Of a stretch of 35,542 nucleotides of DNA, positions 20,868 to 35,542 are shown one piece after another (the stretch's first letter is position 1; each line of letters opens with the position of its first letter). The DNA comes from Silene noctiflora (lineage: Eukaryota; Streptophyta; Magnoliopsida; Caryophyllales; Caryophyllaceae): contig VHZZ01000005.1 in assembly GCA_009801015.1 (NCBI GenBank), forward strand, positions 518,327 through 553,868, written 5' to 3'. The position numbers were made by a program, and so were the translations under genes. A model generated the notes under the pieces. The model did no database searches and was not told the DNA's origin. It was given only the letters and a program-made list of their open reading frames with translations.

Positions 20868-22311
20868 TTACTTAGTAGGCCCACTTTGATACTGGTTGAA
20901 CAACTCTTGTCGTTCCTGCAACCGCATCTCTTCGTTGAACTTCCTGATGAACGCCTCAACTCGGCGGTTCAACTCGTCCTGACTCAGCGACGGCTCTCGC
21001 CGTAGCTTCCTGGCAGACCCTGGTAAAGGTGAAGGCGAAGGAGAAGGGCTCTCAACGTCGCCACTGCTGCCATAAGAGAATGTGTCTGACTTCTTCATCA
21101 TGTGCACCGGCGGTGAAGCCGGCTCCAGCTGCACTCCGGAGAATGTATCGGACTTCCGCAGGTGACGTGTCAGCGGCATTGGTCTGCCTTCTGTTAGTGT
21201 TCGCCACGTGGACTCTAAGGTTTCTTGACGCTTTGGTCTGGAAACTTTCTTCAGCATTGTCTTTCCTGTTAGCAAAGTTTGAAATGTTACCGTTAGAGCT
21301 TATGGAGAAGAATATTCAAATTTAATAATCTATGGAAAAGCTGAACTGAATCGAATCGTATCAAATCGAACAAATTGAATCTAAGCAAAATTGAATCAAA
21401 TCAAACTGAAATTGCATGAACTGAACTACAACAAACTGAATCAAATTGAACTTCGTAGTGATTTAATTGGATCAATTCAAGCAAAATCAATTCAAAATAG
21501 ATTAAACTGAACGAAACGAGTTTTAACAAATCGAATCAGAAGCTTAATTGAATCTTACTGAAAATAATGTGACAAAACAGAATTGAAATTCAGCTCAAAT
21601 TCTCAATTTAATTATAGTGAATTTACGCGAAATCGAATCAAATCAAACCAAAACTTCGAAGAAATCAGAGATAAGGAAAAAGTTACCTTCAGGACTTCCT
21701 TTAATCAATTTCCGATTTCCAAACCTCGCTGAATACCTCGGCTTCTCCACCTCCACCGACACCGCCGGCGTCTCCTCCTTATCCGCTGCCGCCGCTTCCA
21801 CCGCCGGCGACGGAAGCGCAACCTCTTCTACCTCCGCTGTCAACGGCAACACATCATCCGCTACGTAACCAAACACTACCTCATTCTTCACCGCTTCGTT
21901 TACATTCTCCGACGGCGGAGAAACAGTAACACGAGGATGAAGTTTCGACGAAGCAAACACCGCTGGCGACGGTATAACCTCTTCTCTCTCCACCGCCACG
22001 TCATCTTCCACGTAACCAAACACCACCTGATTCTTCACCGCTTCGTCAAACACAGCGACAGCGGACTTCTCCGGCGACAGATAAACATTACCGCGAGGAT
22101 GAAGTTTCGACGAAGCGACAATCGAAAGAATAATGCAATTGATAAGGAGGTAGAGATACGGCGGTTGAAACCACGAGTGTATGAAGCTTGACCAGAGATA
22201 CGGAATTTCATTGGTGAGACTGAGAATGTCTAGTGTTACTGGCAGTGAGCTTTTGAGAATCACCGCCATTGAAACGACGCCGGTTGATAGGAGTAGTGAT
22301 TTCATCAACAT
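20868..22311 (-). CDS. DUF4408 / DUF761 domain protein (340 aa, 2 exons)
   Basis: Exon 1 is 22311-21687 and exon 2 is 21265-20868; the donor is GAAG|GTAACT and the acceptor CTAACAG|GAAAG, in frame. The start is the ATG at 22311; a second ATG two codons on (22305) could also serve. Residues about 1-66 form the DUF4408 region with two hydrophobic segments (about 12-32 and 52-66; core WFQPPYLYLLINCIILSIVA). The C-terminal 40 residues match DUF761 (LSQDELNRRVEAFIRKFNEE, MRLQERQE). Proteins with this pair are common in plants ('cotton fibre expressed' type); their role is unknown and a membrane anchor is likely. Residues about 66-118 and 120-171 are an internal tandem repeat (SSKLHPR ... EAVKN(Q/E)VVFGYV). 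The motif KSDTFS occurs twice in exon 2. The gene is convergent with the B3 gene. Confidence 0.9.
21330..21610. repeat. Degenerate AATCGAATC / CTGAACTGAA intronic repeat
   Basis: Nearly the whole intron of the DUF4408 gene consists of short variants of GAATC, AAATC, TGAAC and CTGAA words. It is a low-complexity tract with no coding potential. Similar pentamers, on the other strand, form the tract at 25930-26035. Confidence 0.6.
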
Positions 22312-22362
22312 TTTTCTCCCTTTCTTCGTTTCTGTTGTTTTTTTCACTGGTTTTTGTGAGTG

Positions 22363-22376
22363 TGTATATAATATAT
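22363..22376 (-). promoter_or_regulatory. Possible TATA box of the DUF4408 gene
   Basis: TATATAATATAT on the plus strand, reading ATATATTATATA on the minus strand, lies about 55 bases upstream of the ATG at 22311. The spacing allows a transcript start near 22335. Position and composition are the only support. Confidence 0.35.
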
Positions 22377-22647
22377 GTATGGTTTATTTATTTGGAGCGT
22401 TGGGGTTATAAAGTAGGGAGGGAGATAAGTTTTGGTCACCGTCTCACCGTGTGAATGATTGACGTGGAAAGTTTATATATTGACATGTTATATTAAATGC
22501 GGGATTTAGGTGGACCTGATATGACACGACTTGAAAATAAGATACGTAATTAGCATAAAATTAATGTGTTTTAGTTGGGTCTTGATGACACGTCTATGTA
22601 ATTGAGTCAACATGACACGAATGTTAGGTTTGGTTTGGATTGAAACA

Positions 22648-23434
22648 TCCCCTCTATACTAAAAGAATAACACAACTCTAAATTTTTCCGCTCAAGTTTT
22701 CCGCCTATATATTCATCCTCTAATAAATGAACCCTACCCTGAATAATTGATCTCACTTTAATCCTCTTTTTATTTTATTTACATACCATATATAAAAAAA
22801 ATTATTTCCTTAAAAAACTATCTTTACTAATAAATGNNNNNNNNNNNNNNNNNNNNNNNNNNNNNNNNNNNNNNNNNNNNNNNNNNNNNNNNNNNNNNNN
22901 NNNNNNNNNNNNNNNNNNNNNNNNNNNNNNNNNNNNNNNNNNNNNNNNNNNNNNNNNNNNNNNNNNNNNNNNNNNNNNNNNNNNNNNNNNNNNNNNNNNN
23001 NNNNNNNNNNNNNNNNNNNNNNNNNNNNNNNNNNNNNNNNNNNNNNNNNNNNNNNNNNNNNNNNNNNNNNNNNNNNNNNNNNNNNNNNNNNNNNNNNNNN
23101 NNNNNNNNNNNNNNNNNNNNNNNNNNNNNNNNNNNNNNNNNNNNNNNNNNNNNNNNNNNNNNNNNNNNNNNNNNNNNNNNNNNNNNNNNNNNNNNNNNNN
23201 NNNNNNNNNNNNNNNNNNNNNNNNNNNNNNNNNNNNNNNNNNNNNNNNNNNNNNNNNNNNNNNNNNNNNNNNNNNNNNNNNNNNNNNNNNNNNNNNNNNN
23301 NNNNNNNNNNNNNNNNNNNNNNNNNNAAATAAAATGGAGTAAAATATTAAATACTAATAAAGTGGCGATTTAAATAATACCCTCAAAAATAAAATCTCTA
23401 CATATACCGCGCAGTGACGCGAGTTCTATACTAG
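22648..23434 (+). mobile_element. Non-autonomous Helitron containing the assembly gap
   Basis: The 5' end TCCCCTCTATACTAAAAGAA follows an A, and the 3' end is CTAG (23431-23434) followed by T, giving the A|TC...CTRR|T pattern of Helitrons. Just before the 3' end is a GC-rich hairpin (CCGCG CAGTGA CGCG). No target duplication is expected. About 490 bases in the middle are unknown, so true length and content cannot be stated. A related 3' end in opposite orientation is at 35188. Confidence 0.75.
22837..23326. other. Assembly gap (490 N)
   Basis: A run of unknown bases inside the Helitron. The open frame drawn across it is an artefact. Confidence 0.99.
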
Positions 23435-23665
23435 TTTACATATTATATAAACTTAACTCAATTTATTTGTCAGATATAGATTAGATATTGTATAAGTTAT
23501 CATTTCAAGTTTGAGATTTGCTAAGATTATGTAAATTATTGCAAATACATTAATTTATACGGAGTGTATACTTTTCATGACTTTAATTTGTCACTTTGTA
23601 AAATTTTGATAATTTTAGCTAGTAGTATTAACGAGTTTACTCCATTAAGATATCAACTAAGGATA

Positions 23666-23840
23666 ATGATACGGTGTCACCGGGTGACCTCCAATTTCGG
23701 CGTCACCCTATCACATTCACCCCTTATTATATTGGTGTCCCCATTTATTACATATGATATACTTATTAATATTGGGGTCCCTATAAGATATCCAAGTAAG
23801 AGGGTGACGTCGAGATTGAGCGTCACGCGATTGCGCTAAC
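23666..23840. mobile_element. Foldback MITE
   Basis: The left arm has GGTGACCTCCAATTTCGGCG followed by TCACCC; the right arm has GGGTGACGTCGAGATTGAGC followed by GTCAC, which is its complement with few mismatches. Inner blocks TTGGTGTCCCC and GGGGTCCCTA also pair. No coding capacity and no clear target duplication, so borders are approximate and superfamily undetermined. Confidence 0.65.
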
Positions 23841-24029
23841 TCATTTTTCATAGTGACAATGCAAATTCCAACGTTGGTCCAATATTGGCCGATAAAGATG
23901 ACGATTTTGAAGGGGTCGGTGTGGTCTTCACCTACATTTGTCATTTTTCCAATTTTGCAATTTCCATCGTACGTGGGGTTATACAGTGGATAAGCACTGT
24001 TGGACATACTACTACACAAAACTAGACCA

Positions 24030-24031
24030 CA

Positions 24032-24076
<45 letters not shown>
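24030..24076. repeat. (ATT)n microsatellite
   Basis: About 15 uninterrupted ATT/TTA units. Confidence 0.95.
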
Positions 24077-24279
24077 TATGTCTTGATGCTAATATGTTGG
24101 AGAGAGTATTGGGGCCAATCACAGGAAAGAAATAAAATCACGGAATTATGACATGTTGCGATCGATTTAAGTGGAAGACAATAAATACGGTTGGAGATGT
24201 AGCTAAATACAAAATGATCAGGTTATGTTTATGGTCAATAATATTTAAAAAAAAAAAACAAATGATTAGAAATGTAAGT

Positions 24280-24514
24280 AAGATTGTTGTTTCACTTTGC
24301 TTTTTCACGTTTGTCAACGCGGTAAATATCGTTAGTTACGTATTTGCAAAAATTATAAGAGTTAGATATTTATAATATATTCNTAAAGACGAATCAAACA
24401 AGATCNCACATGNATATAATTTCATTTACGTATTGAGAGAAAATTGAATTTTAATACTCNNTTGTGAATAGTGTGCAAAATAGATAGTGGTAGTGTNNAG
24501 TTGAATGGAGGGAG
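24280..24514. mobile_element. Stowaway-like MITE, family S, copy 2 (inverted)
   Basis: The reverse complement of this segment follows the MITE at 5421-5678 closely: CTCCCTCCATTCAACT, ACACTACCACTATCTATTTTGCAC, CTCAATACGTAAATG, GATCTTGTTTGATTCG and TATTATAAATATCTAAC. The right end is flanked by TA at 24515-24516; the left end has decayed. Seven scattered N (24383, 24406, 24413, 24460-24461, 24497-24498) lie within it, each aligning to a defined base in copy 1. Confidence 0.8.
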
Positions 24515-24538
24515 TAATATTTAAACCTAACTTCGTCC

Positions 24539-24857
24539 CTGCTTATATAATACAGTACACCAACAACATTACCCTAGTGCCTCAGTGGCTCCCACAAATT
24601 GCGGGATGGGGGGAGGGGGATCGGATGTAAATAGCCATAGCCTTACTCTTGTGTTAGCAACACAAAGAGGCTGTTTGCGAATGATCGAAGATGAAAATTG
24701 CGTCGAGAACTGCATCGAAGGACCGCTACTTCACAAAGGAAAGAAGCGCAGCTACTTTAGTGAGCCATTTTGATTTATTCCATTATAATCTATAACCAAA
24801 GAGTAATGAGTCCTTGGCTCCATTGGAAATATGGAAAGCTGCTTATATAATACAGTA
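24539..24857 (-). mobile_element. SINE with 19-bp target-site duplication
   Basis: CTGCTTATATAATACAGTA is present exactly at 24539-24557 and 24839-24857, bounding a 281-bp insert (24558-24838). Read on the minus strand it ends GTAATGTTGTTGG, a short TTG-type tail, preceded by GGGAGCCACTGAGGCACTAG and by GCAAACAGCCTCTTTGTG and AGTAAGGCTATGG. These match the 3' half of Au-like plant SINEs. The 5' part (TGGAGCCAAGGACTC) may be a decayed tRNA-like A box. The long exact duplication marks the insertion as fairly recent. Three other diverged copies are in the B3 gene region. Confidence 0.8.
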
Positions 24858-25368
24858 TAAGAATATTTTTTAGAGAGTAGAAAATTAGAAAGTTGTCTTA
24901 AAAACTCATAATGTATACATATTTGAGTTATACTACAAGCAAGTTTTAAGACTTTGTATAACGTTTCATTGAAGTCGGATGATTAAATAACGTCAAATAA
25001 TGTCTAGGATTATCGACGACTAGTTTATATCTCATCATATTTACAATTGAACTCGATCTACCATTTTATGACACCAATGTGAGTCCCTATAGGCTATAAC
25101 TTATTTTTCCCTCAGCAACAGTAATAAATACGATCACTTCAATTCATAACTCTTGCAACTTAACTATAGTTAACAAAAAAACAAACATAAATCTAAGAAC
25201 AAAGATATATTCGAGCGATTAAACAGATAATATTGTTTTTTTTTTTACGTAACAGATAATATTGTGAACAATAGATTCTAATTCCGAGTCGTTCCTCCAT
25301 ATTACACCAAAAAAATTACCTACTGCCAGTGCCATAGCCAAGGGGTACTTTAATTGTACTTTGAGAGT
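24858..25368. other. AT-rich intergenic DNA, nothing recognised
   Basis: No coding pattern, RNA gene or repeat of note between the SINE and the first Mutator-type MITE. Confidence 0.5.
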
Positions 25369-25573
25369 CTTATTAAACAAAGCGTCTCCCTTGTGACGGG
25401 TCGGTATTTGTGACGGACATTTTGTTTCACAAAACGAATAAAGGAAAAGGTGGGGGCACCCCCCACTTGCTTTCCTCTCTCCTTTCATGGGGCTTTTGTG
25501 AGACAAAGTGGTATCCGTCTTCTCATTTGTGACGGATACCTTCCGTCACAAATGAGATTTTGCACTTATTAAA
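25369..25573. mobile_element. Mutator-type MITE, 187 bp, family Q, copy 1
   Basis: The 9-bp duplication CTTATTAAA is exact at 25369-25377 and 25565-25573. The insert starts CAAAGCGTCTCCCTTGTGAC and its complement from the other end starts TGCAAAATCTCATTTGTGAC, so the ends are imperfect inverted repeats sharing TTGTGACGG. A 9-bp duplication is typical of Mutator-like elements. No coding capacity. Confidence 0.8.
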
Positions 25574-25919
25574 TTGGAGCAACGGCTATATTTAAGTACT
25601 CCATGTACAGTAGACGACCGTTGTACCAGCTAACTACTTGCTTTTGGGCTCCATTTGTGCATTAAGATTTCAGCCCGTGGGCCCTGACCCTGACCCTGGC
25701 CCATATTGCTGCTTGTGGAATGTCGACCAATCTACATTAAGTACGCACCGACCATTTTTGCACTTTTGATCTGTCTTATCAACTAAGAGCCGATTCTTAT
25801 CCAGAATATTCTATGTTTCATTTTATTATACGTTATTAAACGATTTTTCTAACATGTGTCCGAATTTTCAGAAGTCCTGACTTGAATAAAAAGTAGAGTA
25901 ATAAATACTCGTAAATTTG

Positions 25920-26036
25920 TTACACTCTTAATTTCAGCTTATTTTAGTTCAGTTTAACTTTATTCAGTTCAGTTCAGCTCCATTAAATTTAGGTCAGTTA
26001 AGTTCAGCTTCATTAAGTTCAGTTCAGTTCAGACAA
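25920..26036. repeat. Degenerate (TTCAG)n tract
   Basis: TTCAG, CTTCA and AGTTC words repeat irregularly (for example TTCAGTTCAGTTCAG at 25960-25980 and again near 26020). No coding potential. Confidence 0.7.
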
Positions 26037-26094
26037 TCTCAGTCCAAAAGAACAGGACCTAAAATACATACATCATGATAAAAATTCTTGTTTA

Positions 26095-26208
26095 AAACGG
26101 ATGTCTGTCTTAAATAATAAAACATGTCAAATAGATGAATGAGAAAAAATGCGTGAAAAATGATAAACTTTTATCTCATCACTTATCCTATTCGACTTGT
26201 TTTACACT
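26095..26208. mobile_element. Possible short foldback MITE
   Basis: AAAACATGTCAAATAG on the left pairs with CTATTCGACTTGTTTT on the right with two mismatches, and CTTAAATAA / TTTAGAT-type ends lie outside. It directly abuts the Mutator-type MITE that follows. Family and exact ends are unknown. Confidence 0.45.
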
Positions 26209-26414
26209 TTAGATAAACAAAGCGTCTCCCTTGTGACGGGTCGGATCCTTGTGACGGATAATGTCACTCACAAAACGAATAGGGGGGACAAGGTGAAGGC
26301 ACCCCCATGTGCTTTCCTCTCTCCTCTCATGGGCATTTTGTGAGACAAAAAGGTATCCGTCACAAGCTTGTGACGGATACCTTCCGTCACAAATGAGAAT
26401 TTGCCTTAGACAAA
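26209..26414. mobile_element. Mutator-type MITE, 188 bp, family Q, copy 2
   Basis: Same ends and internal blocks as the copy at 25369-25573 (AAAGCGTCTCCCTTGTGACG, GTGCTTTCCTCTCTCC, TGACGGATACCTTCCGTCAC). The flanking 9-mers TTAGATAAA (26209-26217) and TTAGACAAA (26406-26414) match at eight of nine positions, so this insertion is probably older than copy 1. Confidence 0.8.
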
Positions 26415-26963
26415 TATGGCCGTTCTGGAGACCAACTGATGGTACATTATTTATCGTAAAACAGTGAAAAAGATCCATAACCATTAAACCGAGCTGAAAT
26501 AAATGTTTATTAACCACTAGGCTAAGACCTCCTTGGTCGAATAACCAGACTATTTAAGTTTGGGTATTTCAATGAATAATTAATCGAGAAGCGAACTTTC
26601 TCATATTATTTGCTACTCCGAATTATCTAAATTTTTCAATCTGATCGATTTTGTATATAAAAACTCTCCACAGAAACTGATCATAAGTATGATCCTTACA
26701 CTTCATATTTCGAAAATCATAAATCACTTTTCGTGTACAAGATTTCTAGGACATTTGTGTATCCTTATTAAGAATAATTGAAACAAAAATATACCGAGAA
26801 TCATACAAATGAGCCGCCATGCCAAATAGCTGAAAAAACAACCTACATATAGTTTACGGTATCCAATGGGTGAGGAGTTGTGTGCGAGTGCATCCTGAAG
26901 CTTTCCTGAGGTCGTAGCTAGAACCAACCAAAGACGCTGCTGAGCCCAGGCGTGCATATATTT
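26415..26963. other. Intergenic DNA and 3' UTR of the ARF-GAP gene
   Basis: The right part, down from 26963 on the minus strand, must contain the 3' UTR of the ARF-GAP gene, but no convincing polyadenylation signal was found. On the minus strand near 26510-26545 the word CTTAGCCTAGTGGTTAA resembles an RNA polymerase III A box, without a convincing B box. Confidence 0.4.
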
Positions 26964-34047
<7,084 letters not shown>

Positions 34048-34210
34048 TTTTTTTCTGGGTAATTAGGCAGATTATGAAGATGATGGATTGATAAAGAGAG
34101 AAGAAGAAGAAATGATTAAAAAGTTGGTGTTGTTTCGTCTTCCTCTCTCTGTATTCCTGCCTATTATTTGATAATTAACGTCTCACCTTGGTTTATTATC
34201 ACCAAGGTCT
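34048..34210 (-). promoter_or_regulatory. 5' UTR and proximal promoter of the ARF-GAP gene
   Basis: Reading on the minus strand, the 100 bases before the ATG are rich in CTT/TTCTTC, typical of a plant 5' UTR. A short inverted repeat, ACCTTGGT (34185-34192) / ACCAAGGT (34201-34208), lies just upstream. No clear TATA box was found. Confidence 0.4.
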
Positions 34211-35008
34211 AAACTTTTACAAAAACAAGCTTTTTTTTAATTGAAATATAATATATGGATTGTTATTTTCACTTTGTAATTTGTATGTGGATTCTGAAGC
34301 ATCTAAATCTAATGATAATAAGTGCGAAAATAACGGGTTTATGCAATTTACTCAAAAAATTTGGAATATTTGGGAGGATTTACCGTAATATTGAGAGTTG
34401 GCTAGTTAGAGTATCTTTTATTGATTTTACGTCGACAATTGTAAATATAATCGTTTATTAAGAATTTATTTCGTTTATAATCTGTAAGAAGTTTATGGTA
34501 TTTCACGAGTAAACATCTTACTCGTAACAACCATCATCGACCAATAAATACCAACAATAGTCTACATCACAATTTTCATCCAATATGTAGTTTACCAATC
34601 ATGGCCAAATGTAGATTGGATGTCATCCAGGATTATTTATTATGCTATTTATTAATCAATGAGGATGATAAAAAATTCTCGATACGATTACTAAACAAGG
34701 TCGAAAGTCGAAACTATACTTTTGAGATTTATATAAAAAATATTGTCAAGCTTAAGAGTTGATCCATGTCGCATTTCAGTATCTTATTTGATGTTGCGTT
34801 AATACTAACTTTCGACATATTATTTACTCGTTGTGTTTATTCAATATTTTTCATGATTAAGTGTGATATATCAAAAAGAGAGTAAATAAAATAAAATAGA
34901 ATAAAAATACCGAAAAAGAGACAATAATTTATACTTTCAAACTCTCTCAATTAAACCTCTTATAAAACTATCTCACATTTGTACGGCATATAATTTATAT
35001 TAATACAC
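34211..35008. other. AT-rich intergenic DNA, nothing recognised
   Basis: No coding frame with family resemblance, no RNA gene and no clear repeat. Confidence 0.5.
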
Positions 35009-35010
35009 TA

Positions 35011-35101
35011 CTCCCTCTCATTCAAACCAAAGGTAAAATCGATTCACTTTTTGTGAGGAGAAAAATGGGTTCATGTTACATTTGATCTGGATGGGCAGGA
35101 G
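35011..35101. mobile_element. Short Stowaway-like MITE, 91 bp
   Basis: It starts CTCCCTCTCATTCAAACC, its other end reads CTCCTGCCCATCCAGATC on the minus strand, and TA flanks both sides (35009-35010, 35102-35103). The inverted repeats are imperfect. No coding capacity. Confidence 0.65.
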
Positions 35102-35187
35102 TAAAATTTAACAAAAAGTATAGAAAAAACACAAACTAAAAATATAACTATACGTTTATCGGATTTTCTAACATGTTAATAAGTTAA

Positions 35188-35542
35188 CTAGTATAGATCT
35201 CGCGCATTGCGCGGTATATATAGAGTATTTACTTTTTTAGGGTGTTATTTATAATGGAAAACTAAAATTATGAAAGTGTATTTTTATGAAATATATATGT
35301 TTTTTTACCATAGAATTAAGGATTTCATTTTATAAATTTTCCCCAATTATTTTAATGAATTTTTGTTGTCACAAAGTTAATGGTAATGTATGTCAAGTTA
35401 TTCTCTAACGTTATAATTATTGGATTTAATAAAAAATTTTTACCAAGTTATAGTTTAACATCAATTTTATTTTATTTTGATGAAAAAATCATAATTTTAA
35501 ATTTAATTATAAGATTAAAGTAATTATAATATTATATGTTAT
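35188..35542 (-). mobile_element. Helitron 3' end, continuing beyond the window
   Basis: Read on the minus strand the sequence runs ATATACCGCGCAATGCGCGA, then GATCTATACTAG, then T: a GC hairpin (CGCGCA ATGCGCG) followed by CTAG|T, as at the Helitron end at 23434. The adjoining GGGTGTTATTTATAATGG also resembles that copy (complement of AAATAATACCC). The rest, including the 5' end, lies to the right of the window. Confidence 0.7.

Noticed and set aside
21029-22454. Several plus-strand frames over this region
   Set aside because: They are antisense shadows of the DUF4408/DUF761 gene and its upstream region.
22834-23373. Open frame of 179 codons
   Set aside because: It is drawn almost entirely across the run of N and has no sequence support.
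26440-26545. A tRNA or SINE head on the minus strand (CTTAGCCTAGTGGTTAA)
   Set aside because: The A-box-like word is good but no B box, cloverleaf or element ends could be found.

Overview
The window is plant nuclear DNA, most likely from the Caryophyllales. Three intron-rich genes are interspersed with many short transposable elements, and there are no bacterial or organellar genes. The order is suggested by frequent TACGGAGTA / TACTCCGTA words, Stowaway-like MITEs and the style of SINEs and Helitrons. That placement is pattern recognition, not a search result. A 490-base assembly gap lies at 22837-23326.

Layout. 1-90 is the end of a CACTA transposon. 91-6200 holds no recognisable gene: AT-rich DNA, two copies of one foldback MITE, a 1.5-kb retroposed sequence with poly(A) and an 11-bp target-site duplication, and a 258-bp Stowaway-like MITE. 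About 6230-20200 (+) is a B3-domain gene of the VAL/HSI2 type. Its eight coding exons (9989-18890) give 253 residues: a Cys-rich N-terminal zinc-binding region and one B3 DNA-binding domain. Its introns carry a Stowaway MITE, SINE copies, an RTE-type LINE tail and several local tandem duplications. 20868-22311 (-) is a two-exon gene for a DUF4408/DUF761 membrane-anchored protein of 340 residues, convergent with the B3 gene. 22648-26950 is element-rich: a Helitron containing the gap, a foldback MITE, a second copy of the 258-bp MITE, a SINE with a 19-bp target duplication, two Mutator-type MITEs with 9-bp duplications, and degenerate CTGAA/TTCAG repeats. 26964-34047 (-) is an ARF-GAP gene of the AGD5/NEVERSHED type, 11 coding exons and 466 residues, with a 3-kb first intron full of a degenerate minisatellite. 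A second Helitron end (35188, opposite orientation) runs off the right edge.

The genes are not an operon or cluster and nothing suggests they work together. One encodes a probable transcriptional regulator, one a small membrane protein of unknown function and one a vesicle-traffic GTPase activator. Exon coordinates were built by hand from reading frame, GT/AG borders and family similarity; every junction in the three models keeps the frame. I found no clearly new gene system. The points most worth a second look are the B3 gene's unusual 3' end (a stop as the last codon of an exon, with an open frame across the next junction), the duplicated exon-1 splice donor, the internal repeat in the DUF4408 protein, and the SINE family with three or four copies here.
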